NCBI RefSeq assembly: GCF_042654525.1 | Contig: NZ_JBHSGP010000013.1 | Span: forward strand, 62,001-126,000 | Direction of reading: 5' to 3' | DNA: 64,000 bases | From: Geojedonia litorea | GTDB taxonomy: Bacteria; Bacteroidota; Bacteroidia; Flavobacteriales; Flavobacteriaceae | Shown here: one piece after another, positions 43,283-52,767 of the stretch | How the letters are laid out: the number at the start of each line of letters is the position of its first letter | Numbering within the stretch: position 1 is the first letter of the stretch | Notes under the pieces: generated by a model | The model's database searches: none | What the model saw: only the letters and a program-made list of their open reading frames with translations | Told to the model about the DNA's origin: nothing | Translations under genes and position numbers: made by a program

Positions 43283-44329
43283 ATGGAATTACATAAATTT
43301 ATTAAAATTGATGAAGATTCAAGAATCCCTAAGTATCAGCAAATTGTTGATTCTGTAATACAAAATATTTCTTTAGGTATTTATAAAATTGATCATAAAA
43401 TACCTTCTATAAATTGCCTTAGTGAAGATTTGTACCTTTCAAGAGATACTGTTGAAAAAGCGTATAGCATACTCAAGAATCGCAAAATCATAGCATCCAT
43501 TAGAGGTAAGGGATTTTACATTTCCCGAACTAAACTAATCAAGAAATTAAACATTTTGTTCCTTATTAATAAATTGAGTTGGTACAAAATGGAAATTTAT
43601 CATTCGTTTTTAAATAGCATTGGTCCAAACGCATATATAGACTTACACATATATCATTGCGATGAATCTTTATTTTTAAATATACTGAATAAGCATGTGA
43701 AAGCGTTCGACTATTATGTAATTATGCCTCATTTTAAAACTGAAAATCTTCAGCATACATATGTTACAGAAGCTGTAACTGAAGCTCTAAATAAAATTCC
43801 AAAAACGAAGCTTGTTTTATTAGACCATGACCAAATTCCAATCGGAGATACTAATATTACTGTTTATCAAGATTTTGAAAAAGATATATATAATGCCCTG
43901 AAAAACGGTAGGAAAAAGATTATGAAGTACAAAAAAATAATTCTTATCTACCCGGAAAAAACTATTTATCCTTACCCCAAACAAATTAAACAGGGATTTA
44001 TAAAATTTTGCGTTGAGAATCATTTAGACTTTGATGTTTTAAATCAGGTTTATAACGATATGGTTCTTTTAAAAGGCGATTTGTTTATTACAATTTTAGA
44101 GGATGATTTAGTCAATTTGATTGAGCAAATAAGACATAAAGAGTATGTTTTAGGAAGTGATATCGGTATTATTTCCTATAATGATACACCTTTAAAAGCT
44201 CTGCTTGGTATTACCGTTATTTCAACAGATTTTAGAATAATGGGCAAAACAGCATCTCACATGATTTTAAATAATGAAAAAGGCAAGTATAAAGTACCAT
44301 TCAATTTTATTGAACGAAATTCAACATAA
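43283..44329 (+). CDS. GntR-family regulator with sugar-binding-type effector domain, copy 1
   Basis: 348 residues. The winged helix-turn-helix of GntR type covers about residues 10-82 (PKYQQIVDSVIQNISLG, then SEDLYLSRDTVEKAYSIL as recognition helix and IRGKGFYIS as wing). The rest is a LacI/periplasmic-binding-like domain, ending with GSDIGIISYNDTPLKALLGITVIS, where the family senses sugars. It is divergent from the rhamnose operon with a motif copy just upstream, so it probably controls rhamnose genes and itself. It is followed by a close paralogue of equal length. Effector (rhamnose, rhamnulose or a phosphate ester) unknown. Confidence 0.85.
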   Translation: MELHKFIKIDEDSRIPKYQQIVDSVIQNISLGIYKIDHKIPSINCLSEDLYLSRDTVEKAYSILKNRKIIASIRGKGFYISRTKLIKKLNILFLINKLSWYKMEIYHSFLNSIGPNAYIDLHIYHCDESLFLNILNKHVKAFDYYVIMPHFKTENLQHTYVTEAVTEALNKIPKTKLVLLDHDQIPIGDTNITVYQDFEKDIYNALKNGRKKIMKYKKIILIYPEKTIYPYPKQIKQGFIKFCVENHLDFDVLNQVYNDMVLLKGDLFITILEDDLVNLIEQIRHKEYVLGSDIGIISYNDTPLKALLGITVISTDFRIMGKTASHMILNNEKGKYKVPFNFIERNST

Positions 44330-44441
44330 CTAAACAATTAAACTAATTCCTATATATTAAAGTTAAATAGTAAATGGCATTTTAGCTTTTCTGATTTTAA
44401 ATAAAAAAGTTTATATTCATGGATTAAATTAAACAAGCAAC

Positions 44442-45488
44442 ATGAATGTATTTAAATACATAAAGATTGATGAAAATTCTAGGGTTCCAAAATACCAGCA
44501 AATCATAGATTCCATAATTAACAATATTTCTTTAGGGAATTTAACCATGGATCAAAAAATTCCTTCAATTAATATGTTTAGTGAAGAGTTTTATTTATCA
44601 AGAGATACCGTTGAGAAGGCCTATAGTATTTTAAAGGAGCGAAACATTATTACATCTACTCGAGGTAAAGGCTACTATATTTCTAGAACCAAGTTAATTT
44701 CTAAAGTCAATATTTTATTTTTAATTAATAAATTAAGTTCTTATAAGTTGAGAACTTACAATCATTTTATAGATACTATTGGCGCAAATTCGCACACCGA
44801 TTTACATATATATCATTGTGATGAAAGCTTGTTTTTAAATTTGTTAGATAAGAACAAATCAGCCTACGATTATTTTATTATTATGCCCCATTTTAAAACA
44901 GAAGAACTCAAACATGTGAGCTTTACAGATAATGTAATTAAAGCGATAAAAAAGATACCAAAAGATAAATTGGTTATTTTAGATAATATTAAACCAGAAG
45001 TTGAAGGGGATTTGATAGAAGTTTACCAAGATTTTGAAAACGACATCTATTTTGCCTTGAAAGAAGGATTACCAAAAATAAAAAAATATAAAAAAATCAT
45101 GTTAATTTATCCTGAAAAAGCGGTATATCCATATCCTAGAAGGATTTTGCATGGCTTTAGAAAATTTTGTGTTGAACATAAACTGGATTTTGAAATTCTT
45201 GATAAAGTTTATGACGACATGATACTAAAAAAGGGAGATTTATTTATTACAATTGAAGAAGCAGACTTGGTTAATTTAGTAAAACAAGTAAGAGAAGATG
45301 AACATAAATTAGGAAGTGATATTGGCATTATTTCTTATAATGATACACCTCTAAAAGAGTTATTGGGTATAACCGTTATATCCACTGATTTTAAAGTGAT
45401 GGGAGAAACAGCAGCACAAATGATTCTAAATAAATCAAAGGGCAAATTTAAAGTCCCTTTTAATTTTATTGAAAGAGAATCACTTTAA
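44442..45488 (+). CDS. GntR-family regulator, tandem paralogue (copy 2)
   Basis: 348 residues, colinear with the preceding gene and roughly two thirds identical by eye. The recognition helix LSRDTVEKAYSIL is identical, so both probably bind the same operator. The effector domain differs more, for example in the loop after KLVILD (NIKPEVEGDLIEVYQDFE against HDQIPIGDTNITVYQDFE), leaving room for a different inducer. The 112-bp gap between the paralogues is AT-rich with only a weak half-site (TTCCTATATATT). It is convergent with the lactonase gene. Confidence 0.82.
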   Translation: MNVFKYIKIDENSRVPKYQQIIDSIINNISLGNLTMDQKIPSINMFSEEFYLSRDTVEKAYSILKERNIITSTRGKGYYISRTKLISKVNILFLINKLSSYKLRTYNHFIDTIGANSHTDLHIYHCDESLFLNLLDKNKSAYDYFIIMPHFKTEELKHVSFTDNVIKAIKKIPKDKLVILDNIKPEVEGDLIEVYQDFENDIYFALKEGLPKIKKYKKIMLIYPEKAVYPYPRRILHGFRKFCVEHKLDFEILDKVYDDMILKKGDLFITIEEADLVNLVKQVREDEHKLGSDIGIISYNDTPLKELLGITVISTDFKVMGETAAQMILNKSKGKFKVPFNFIERESL

Positions 45489-45507
45489 GCTACCCATTTA
45501 CAATACA

Positions 45508-46644
45508 TTATTCATCTTTATATGTTGCTATTTGAATACTAGCGGGCTGATTTACTAATATTTCCTTTGGGAGTTTTATTAATTTACCAGTATTAACCAC
45601 TCTTTTAAAAATGGAAATATTATTAGAAAATTGGTTAGCAACGAATATAAAATTACCATCCCCCGATATAACAAAATTTCTTGGGTGTTTGCCATAAGTA
45701 GGTTCATAACCTACTAAATTTAACTTGCCATTATCTTCATTTATTGAAAAAATAGCAATACTATCTTCTTCTGGTCCACGATTAGAGGCATACAAAAATT
45801 TACCATCAGGCGAAATATGTATATCTGCTGCTCTGTAAATATCTTGTTTTTGCTCATACGACTGATAATCTTCGATAAATGTTAAATTACCATTACTGTA
45901 TGCATATGCAGTAATTTTACCACTTAACTCTGCAATTCCGAAACCTAATTTTCCATTAGGATGAAAAGTGAAATGCCTTGGACCACTACCTGATTTAACC
46001 TTAATTTCATTTTTATTTTTAAGTATTGAATCCTTTTGGATTCTATTGAAGCTGAAACTTCTTATTTTATCCGAACCTAAGTCTTGGGCAAATAGAAACT
46101 TACCATCAGGTGAGAAGTTTGAGGAATGGATATGTGCACTTTCTTGCCTGCTTTCAATAATGCTACTATCCTTAAAACGAATAACTTGATTGTAAGAATT
46201 TAAATAGCCATTTTTATTAATTTTGAAAACACTTAAGCTTGGGTCTGAATAATTCGAATTCACAAGAAATTCACCTGTTTTATCTAATTCTAAATGTGCT
46301 GGGTTTCTTCCCCCAGAATCCTGTACATTTAGAAGTTTCAATTTATAATTCACAGAGTCTACCTCGAAAGCTGCAATCTTTCCATGGTAATCCATTTGAC
46401 TATCAACTACCGAATATAGATACTTATTTTTTGGTGATAATTTAAGAAATGAGGTATTGATAATGCTGTCAAAAGTGAATTTTAATTGTGCCTCACCAGT
46501 TTGATTATTAAAATCATAAACATGAATGCCTTCACCTAGTTTTTTGTCGGTAAAACTCCCCACAAACAAAAGTGTTTTACTGCCCTGTTTGGCACAACTT
46601 AAAAAGAATCCTATAGAAAAAATAAGTGTTAAAAACCAAAACAT
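45508..46644 (-). CDS. Secreted lipoprotein lactonase (seven-bladed propeller, Pgl-like)
   Basis: 378 residues from MFWFLTLIFSIGFFLSC, which gives a lipobox ending at Cys17; the longer reading from 46725 buries this signal behind 27 residues and is unlikely. The body is a lactonase/6-phosphogluconolactonase-type beta propeller with repeated blades such as SPKNKYLYSVVDS, SPDGKFLFAQDLGSD, ISPDGKFLYASNRGPEEDSIAIF and ISGDGNFIFVANQFSNNISIF. It may open sugar lactones in the periplasm or at the cell surface. It follows the sulfatase cluster in the same direction after a 200-bp gap and lies next to the rhamnose regulators. Confidence 0.82.
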   Translation of the reverse strand: MFWFLTLIFSIGFFLSCAKQGSKTLLFVGSFTDKKLGEGIHVYDFNNQTGEAQLKFTFDSIINTSFLKLSPKNKYLYSVVDSQMDYHGKIAAFEVDSVNYKLKLLNVQDSGGRNPAHLELDKTGEFLVNSNYSDPSLSVFKINKNGYLNSYNQVIRFKDSSIIESRQESAHIHSSNFSPDGKFLFAQDLGSDKIRSFSFNRIQKDSILKNKNEIKVKSGSGPRHFTFHPNGKLGFGIAELSGKITAYAYSNGNLTFIEDYQSYEQKQDIYRAADIHISPDGKFLYASNRGPEEDSIAIFSINEDNGKLNLVGYEPTYGKHPRNFVISGDGNFIFVANQFSNNISIFKRVVNTGKLIKLPKEILVNQPASIQIATYKDE

Positions 46645-46848
46645 GTATTTCTGTATGGATCTAACCAAAAAAGCATATTTGTTTAAATTAATGGATAAAA
46701 GATTGGTAAAAGGCTTTGTCTTCATTTGTATTTATAATTTTATCCCTAAAAACTAATGTTTGACCATTCACATTATTGGTAATCACCAAAAACAAAAAAA
46801 CAAGCTTTAAAAGTTTAAATGTCATATTATAGTCTGGATATAGTTTAA

Positions 46849-48294
46849 TCACTTAAACCATGCTGTGTTGTATATATTCCGCAGTCGTTCTAAATCATCT
46901 TTAAATTTAGGGTCAGTCGTAAAATGTGTCATCTCAAAAGGGTCTAGCTTCAAGTTTAACAACTGTTCTTCCACGCCTTCTAAATCGTAGCGCATATATT
47001 TTAAACCATTTTTATCAACAACCATTTTACCGATTTCACTTTCAACTCCAAGCGTTTCTCGCCATTCTACATCTTCGCCTTCAAAAAGCGGTTTTAAGCT
47101 TTTCCCTCGCACATCTGAAACTCCATCTATATTGGCATAATCGCACACTGTAGGAAGTAAGTCCAGTCCATTAGAAATCAAATCCACTTCGTTAACTCGA
47201 CCTGCCGGAATATGGCCTTTCCACATCGCCATAAACGGAATGTTTGCAGATTCTTCATATAATGTTGATTTGTGCTCCATGCGATGACTCGCACTCATAT
47301 CGCCATGATCGCTTGAAAAGATTACAAGTGTATTTTCTTCCTGACCGCTTGATTTTAAGGCATCCAAAAGCACCTGTACTTCGTTGTCCATGACCTCGGT
47401 CAAACGGTGGTAGGCATATCTATGATGCTTCCAATCATTTTCTGTGAAATGCTCTCTGGCGTTTTTACGAAAGGGTCTGGCATTTATTAATGCCTTAACC
47501 GCTAAAGGTTCATCAATTTGAGGTTCAAAATTTTTTGGTAACGGTGGACAATAATTCATATAAAAATCTTCTTCACTAACACCTTCAGGAATTTGCATGG
47601 CTTCGTCTAAAGTTGCAAGTTCTACTTTTGCTCGCTTTAGAAGTATGGAATCATTTTCGCTGGTAGCTTTTTTTCGCAAAGCCATATAGCAAATATCATG
47701 TGGATTTATTAATGAAACCACCATAAAATAAGGCTTTTCATGCTTTTCTTTAATGATATCTGCCGCTTTATTTACCAACTCGCTTCTTTCATCATCACTA
47801 AAATTATTAAAACCAAGTGCTTTAGGTGTTAATGACTCTGGTAAATGTTCTTTACCACCAAAGTACAACTCATAATTTGCTTTTTTTAGGTAAGATGCTA
47901 TTGTCGTGTTTGTAACCTCTTGAGAAACTATGGGGATTTTCATTGACGCCATATTTTCCCGAACTTCTTTCCCTTTGTCATCCTTAAAATAACTTGGAAA
48001 GCGCCCTGTCATCATACTGACTCTTGCCGGCGAACATACAGGATTTGTAGTATAGGCTCTTGTAAAACGAATGCCGTTATTGGCAATATAATCCAATGCA
48101 GGTGTTTTTAAATAGGTATTACCAGCGCAACTCATCATATTAGCGCTCATTTGGTCTACATATATATAAATAATGTTAGGTTGGGTTTCTTTTTGGTCTA
48201 CTTTATTTGTTTTATTCTGGCAACTTGTTGTTCCTAAAAAAAGGAATAAAAACACTGTAAGTAATTTGTAATTTGGATTTGTGAAAATTTTCAT
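46849..48294 (-). CDS. Family S1 sulfatase, lipoprotein
   Basis: 481 residues with a lipoprotein signal (lipobox GTTSC, Cys25). The formylglycine motif is CSPAR at Cys87 in NPVCSPARVSMMTGRFP, so the Cys can be matured by the usual enzyme. Metal ligands are Asp in YIYVDQMSANMM and Asp-His in FSSDHGDMSASHRMEHKS. It hydrolyses a sulfate ester on a carbohydrate at the cell surface or in the periplasm. The extra insertion from residue about 200 to 300 (ALRKKATSENDSILL...) shapes the substrate pocket. It is last in the leftward sulfatase array, 11 bp after the preceding sulfatase. Confidence 0.93.
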   Translation of the reverse strand: MKIFTNPNYKLLTVFLFLFLGTTSCQNKTNKVDQKETQPNIIYIYVDQMSANMMSCAGNTYLKTPALDYIANNGIRFTRAYTTNPVCSPARVSMMTGRFPSYFKDDKGKEVRENMASMKIPIVSQEVTNTTIASYLKKANYELYFGGKEHLPESLTPKALGFNNFSDDERSELVNKAADIIKEKHEKPYFMVVSLINPHDICYMALRKKATSENDSILLKRAKVELATLDEAMQIPEGVSEEDFYMNYCPPLPKNFEPQIDEPLAVKALINARPFRKNAREHFTENDWKHHRYAYHRLTEVMDNEVQVLLDALKSSGQEENTLVIFSSDHGDMSASHRMEHKSTLYEESANIPFMAMWKGHIPAGRVNEVDLISNGLDLLPTVCDYANIDGVSDVRGKSLKPLFEGEDVEWRETLGVESEIGKMVVDKNGLKYMRYDLEGVEEQLLNLKLDPFEMTHFTTDPKFKDDLERLRNIYNTAWFK

Positions 48295-48305
48295 GGCTTA
48301 AACTT

Positions 48306-49751
48306 TTATTTTAAAAAATCCTTACCCCATTTTACACGAAGTTCTTTTGAAAGTGCTTCTACGGTATTTTTATAATCAGGTTTTTCAGCTAAATTATCAA
48401 GTTCCAACGGGTCAGTTTTATGATCAAACAACATACGAGCATAGGCCACCCCATTATCGTCTGTCCATTCTGTGTAAAATAAATTACCTTTAATTAAGGT
48501 TACCGCATCTTTGAATTTACTAACCGCCCAGTCTTTTTCTATTGTTTCACCATTTAAAAGAGGCACAAAACTTTGGCCTTCAAGGGCTTTTGGAGCTTCA
48601 ACGCCTACAAGTTCTGCTATACTTGGGTAAATATCAATATATTCAGTAACTACATTTGTTATTTCTCCATTTGTTTTTCCTGGTACTTTTATTATTAATG
48701 GCGTTCTCAAAGCCGTTTCAAAAGTGGAATGCTTACACCATAACTGATGGTCGCCTAAATTCCAACCGTGGTCGCCCCATAAAACAACTATGGTATCGTC
48801 CTCTAGTTCTAATCGATTTAATTCCTCTAAAACCAAACCAATTTGCGCATCTACATAACTCACACAGGCGTAGTAACCATGAATGAGCTCTTTAGATAAT
48901 TCGTCAGGTATATCGCCTTTTTTAGGGATATTCCCATAATTTCTTAACTCGCCAAAATTATGAAAAGCTTGTTTAGGTGTGCTTTCGGGCTGCAGATAAC
49001 TTTTAGGAAGCTCAATTTTAGATCTGTCGTACAAATCCCAATATTTTTTGGGGGCATTGAATGGTAAATGCGGTTTCATAAATCCAATAGCTAAAAAGAA
49101 AGGTGTGTTTTTGTTTTTTAGCTTTTGTAAATCTGCTATTCCTTTTTGCGCTATTTTACCATCAAAGTATGCAGTATCATTAACCTCTGCCATTTCAAAA
49201 GCAGTAGCACCTGCAACCGCCAAATTAGCATTACCATTCTCTTTTATATTTTTTTCTAATTGATAATTTCGAATATTCCCTTCTGGAAACCAAATAGAAT
49301 TCCAAGAAGAAGCATCATCCTCCACATTATGATAAATTTTACCATCAGCAATTGTGGTATAACCGTTTTGTTTTAAAAGTCTTGGTAAAGAAATGGCATC
49401 AGGAACATCCACATCGGCCCTGGTACTATAATCTATAAAACGATGTCTTGTGGGTCGCATTCCCGTTAATAGACTTGCCCTTGAAGCACCGCAAACTGGG
49501 ATGTTGCAATACGCTCGATTAAAAATTAAACTCTCTCCAGCCAATTTATCGAGATTGGGTGATTGAATATGATTAGCACCATAAAAGTTGAGTTCAGGAC
49601 GCAAATCGTCAACTGCAATAAACAATATGTTCATTGGTTTTTGTTCTAGTGAGTCTGTAGTTTTATCTTTTTCATTTTTACATGACATAAAAATGAAGGA
49701 CAAACCAAATGCGCATGTGAAGAATTTATTCATTTTAATACGTTTTACCAA
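48306..49751 (-). CDS. Family S1 sulfatase with CxAxR active-site motif, lipoprotein
   Basis: 481 residues; lipobox IFMSC (Cys24 with start at 49751, or start at the internal MNKFFTC seven codons in). The active-site motif reads CGASR at Cys87 (IPVCGASRASLLTG), with Ala in place of the usual Pro. Metal ligands are Asp-Asp in FIAVDDLRPEL and Asp-His in LWGDHGWNLGDHQLWCKHS. The PHLPFNAPKKYWDLYD phrase is shared with the sulfatase at 62312, suggesting the same subfamily (iduronate-2-sulfatase-like). Its first 7 bp overlap the upstream sulfatase's end. Confidence 0.92.
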   Translation of the reverse strand: MVKRIKMNKFFTCAFGLSFIFMSCKNEKDKTTDSLEQKPMNILFIAVDDLRPELNFYGANHIQSPNLDKLAGESLIFNRAYCNIPVCGASRASLLTGMRPTRHRFIDYSTRADVDVPDAISLPRLLKQNGYTTIADGKIYHNVEDDASSWNSIWFPEGNIRNYQLEKNIKENGNANLAVAGATAFEMAEVNDTAYFDGKIAQKGIADLQKLKNKNTPFFLAIGFMKPHLPFNAPKKYWDLYDRSKIELPKSYLQPESTPKQAFHNFGELRNYGNIPKKGDIPDELSKELIHGYYACVSYVDAQIGLVLEELNRLELEDDTIVVLWGDHGWNLGDHQLWCKHSTFETALRTPLIIKVPGKTNGEITNVVTEYIDIYPSIAELVGVEAPKALEGQSFVPLLNGETIEKDWAVSKFKDAVTLIKGNLFYTEWTDDNGVAYARMLFDHKTDPLELDNLAEKPDYKNTVEALSKELRVKWGKDFLK

Positions 49752-51196
49752 TGTTCAATTACAATATAATCGCCCTTTTTTAATGTATTTTTTATCGAAT
49801 CTGGGATTTTTCGTCTTGGTGTGTCTTGATCTAACTTAAATCCTTTATTCCCTTTTGGAGTGATAATGGGCATGTTACCCTGATCTTCATTTAAAATATC
49901 GCCTTGATCTTTCATCCAGATAAACATATCTTCAGCTAATTTTTCTTTTATAGTTTTATACTCTGGGTTTTTAGCTAAATTATGTTGTTCAAAAGGGTCG
50001 TTTTGCAAATCGTATAATTCCTCGAAAGGTTCGTCCTTAAATGCATTTGCTCCCCGTTTTATAAAATAATCGACATTAGGTTTACCTGTTAAATTATTTT
50101 CAACAACTTCCAGTGAATTAAAATTTCTAATATACTTATAGCGATTGTCGCGAATCATCCTTGAAGGAAATATTTCTGAATTCAAGATGTTTTGATTGGT
50201 TCTAACACCATAAACATAATCATGAATTGGAATATCCTTTCCTTTAAGCAATGGCAAAAAACTTTCACCATCCATATCATCTGTGGTATGTCCGCCGGCA
50301 ATATCCATAAAAGTGGGAAGCACATCGGTGTAATGAATTAATTGACTCGATTTAGTATCCGGTTTTATTATTTTTGGCCAGCGTACCACAAATGGTACTT
50401 TTAAACTAACATCTTTAACATCAAACTTTCCAGAAACTCCATGATCGGCACTGTAAATAAACAGGGTGTTATGCGTATCTAAATGCAAATCAATTAAATT
50501 TAATACGTCTTCTAATTGTTTGTTATCTTCCTCAATACTTCTGTAGTAACCTGCTTTACTTTTAATGAAAACCGTGTCACCTTTTTTAACTGAATTGAAT
50601 GGATAGGTCTTTATGTCCTCTGCTTTAGGGTTATCAACTTTAAAATATTCAGCATGTGGATAATACGACGCTATTAGCATCACAAATGGTTTTTTGGCGG
50701 TTTTAAAATAATTTTCAATACTGTCTAATGGAATATAAGGTCGAGGGCCATCTTCTTTTTCTACTGCATGCCATTCTTTATCCCATGGAAATACTTTTGA
50801 AGGATTCACATGACTTTTGCCAGCAAGTACCACTTCATAACCTAACTTTTGCATATGCCGTACCATGCTTTGGATATCAGGTTTTACACTTGTATGATTT
50901 GCAAAACAGCCATTTTTCAATGGGTATTTCCCCGTAAGTAATTGCGACCTGCTTGGAGCACAAATAGCTTGACCTGTAAATGCATTTTGAAACAACATAC
51001 CTTCTTTTGCTAAACGGTCAACTGCTGGTGTTTTTACCTTTTCATTGCCGTAGCAGCCATAATCATATACATCTTGGTCGTCTGCCAAATAGAAAATGAT
51101 ATTGGGCTTTGGCTTTTCTTCTTTTTTTAATTGAGAGCAAGCTAAAAAAGGGGTCATTAACAAACTGAATATTGCAATTTTTGAAAATATCTTCAT
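49745..51196 (-). CDS. Family S1 sulfatase (sulfamidase/heparan-sulfatase-like), lipoprotein
   Basis: 483 residues; lipobox PFLAC (Cys20). Active-site CAPSR at Cys79 in GQAICAPSRSQLLTGKYP. Metal ligands are Asp-Asp in FYLADDQDVYDYGCYGNE and Asp-His in IYSADHGVSGKFDVKD. The C-terminal 80 residues include LYDLQNDPFEQHNLAKNPEY, the usual sulfatase tail phrase. The short layout with KVSFVVRWPK-type text resembles N-sulfoglucosamine sulfohydrolase relatives, but the biological substrate is probably an algal sulfate ester. It overlaps the next gene in the cluster by 7 bp. Confidence 0.92.
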   Translation of the reverse strand: MKIFSKIAIFSLLMTPFLACSQLKKEEKPKPNIIFYLADDQDVYDYGCYGNEKVKTPAVDRLAKEGMLFQNAFTGQAICAPSRSQLLTGKYPLKNGCFANHTSVKPDIQSMVRHMQKLGYEVVLAGKSHVNPSKVFPWDKEWHAVEKEDGPRPYIPLDSIENYFKTAKKPFVMLIASYYPHAEYFKVDNPKAEDIKTYPFNSVKKGDTVFIKSKAGYYRSIEEDNKQLEDVLNLIDLHLDTHNTLFIYSADHGVSGKFDVKDVSLKVPFVVRWPKIIKPDTKSSQLIHYTDVLPTFMDIAGGHTTDDMDGESFLPLLKGKDIPIHDYVYGVRTNQNILNSEIFPSRMIRDNRYKYIRNFNSLEVVENNLTGKPNVDYFIKRGANAFKDEPFEELYDLQNDPFEQHNLAKNPEYKTIKEKLAEDMFIWMKDQGDILNEDQGNMPIITPKGNKGFKLDQDTPRRKIPDSIKNTLKKGDYIVIEHW

Positions 51197-51237
51197 ATGG
51201 ATTTCATTTTATTATATTTTTTTTCTGAAACATAAAT

Positions 51238-52755
51238 TTATCTTTCAGCACCAATTATTTTTACAGCCTTGACAGCTTCGCCGTTTACACGAGCTTTCTG
51301 CTCTACAAAATAAGGTTGAAAGGTATAGTTTGATTCTGAATCCCATTTTGAGTTTACTTTTGGCAAGTATTCTTTCAGCTCCTTTATTTTTTCTTTATAC
51401 TTAGGGTTATGGGCTTCGTTATACCATTCATTCGGGTCTGAGGTATGGTCGTAAAATTCTTCTGTACCATCTTCATATTGAATGTATCTGTAGCCATCAA
51501 CTTTAACGGCATGATTATTCATTCCAAAAGTAGTTATGGCAAGGGCATTTTTTACACCTTCATTATTTTGCATCATTCCAACTAAACTATTCCCTTCATT
51601 TCGGATATAAGCAGGCAATCCACTTAATTCCAAAAGTGTTGGGTAAATGGACAACATTTCAACGGGCGTATCTATTTTTTTACCTTTTGGCAAATTTGGG
51701 CCAGCAAACATTAAAGGTGCTTTGGTGGCTGTTTCCCAAAGGGCATGTTTGGCAAATGTGCCTTTTTCTCCTAAACGATATCCATGGTCTGACCATAAAA
51801 CTATGATCGTATTATTGGCATACTTACTATTTTCCAAGGCATCCAACACGCGCCCTAATTCGTAATCTACAAAACTCATGCAAGCCAAATACGCTTGAAC
51901 TATTTTTTTCCACTCGCCATTTTCTATCGCCCATTCTGTAGAAGGCATCATAGGCAAATCGTTTATTTGCTTACCGACAGACGGAATATCATTTAAATCA
52001 TCAGCTAAATACGGTGGTGTTTGTATGCTATCCAACGGATGCATATCAAACCATTTTTGCGGTACATACAACGGTACGTGAACTCGTAAAAATCCAAGTC
52101 CCATAAAAAATGGTTTATCATAATCTCTATTTAAGCGCTCAACCACCCAATTCACCGATTGGTGATCGGGCATTAAGGAAACGTCTTCGGGAAAAGGGCC
52201 CCAGTCAGTGCTTGTTCTTCCATGTTTTTCTTTTACCCCTTTTCCAAAACCATCCCAAACAAAACGTTTTTCCGGATAAGGCCCAAAGCCTATTACTCGA
52301 CCTCCAGACTCATCAAACATACCTTCTGGTACATGAATATGAAACAGTTTGCCAATACCCATTGTATGATACCCATTTTCCTTAAAATACTCTGGTAAAA
52401 ATGTAATGTCTTTGGTAGCAGGGTTGTCTTCTCTACGAATTTTATTATCGGGCGTCATTCCATAGATTCCTGTTGTTGAAGGGCGCAATCCCGACATTAT
52501 AGAAGCTCTAGATGGTCCACATAAAGGTGCTTGCACATGGGCATTTGTAAACGTTACGCCCATAGCAGCTAATCTATCAAAATTAGGTGTTTTTGCGTTT
52601 GAAAACCCATCAATGGGTGTTATCCAATTGTTTAAATCATCAACTGCAATAAATAAGATATTGGGTTTAGTTGCATCTTCTATATAATCAACCGTTTTTC
52701 CATTTTTACATGAAAAAATAAATGGCACTAATATTATGAAAAGAATATATTTCAT
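51238..52755 (-). CDS. Family S1 sulfatase (iduronate-2-sulfatase-like), lipoprotein
   Basis: 505 residues; lipobox FIFSC (Cys16). Active-site CGPSR at Cys79 in QAPLCGPSRASIMSGLRP. Metal ligands are Asp-Asp in LFIAVDDLNNWI and Asp-His in LWSDHGYRLGEKGTFAKHALWE. FFMGLGFLRVHVPLYVPQKWFDMHP is the substrate-facing stretch of the iduronate-2-sulfatase-like group. The protein is slightly longer than its neighbours, with a basic C-terminal tail (VEQKARVNGEAVKAVKI). It is part of the tandem array, 12 bp after the preceding sulfatase. Confidence 0.92.
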   Translation of the reverse strand: MKYILFIILVPFIFSCKNGKTVDYIEDATKPNILFIAVDDLNNWITPIDGFSNAKTPNFDRLAAMGVTFTNAHVQAPLCGPSRASIMSGLRPSTTGIYGMTPDNKIRREDNPATKDITFLPEYFKENGYHTMGIGKLFHIHVPEGMFDESGGRVIGFGPYPEKRFVWDGFGKGVKEKHGRTSTDWGPFPEDVSLMPDHQSVNWVVERLNRDYDKPFFMGLGFLRVHVPLYVPQKWFDMHPLDSIQTPPYLADDLNDIPSVGKQINDLPMMPSTEWAIENGEWKKIVQAYLACMSFVDYELGRVLDALENSKYANNTIIVLWSDHGYRLGEKGTFAKHALWETATKAPLMFAGPNLPKGKKIDTPVEMLSIYPTLLELSGLPAYIRNEGNSLVGMMQNNEGVKNALAITTFGMNNHAVKVDGYRYIQYEDGTEEFYDHTSDPNEWYNEAHNPKYKEKIKELKEYLPKVNSKWDSESNYTFQPYFVEQKARVNGEAVKAVKIIGAER

Positions 52756-52767
52756 AATTCTTATTTG

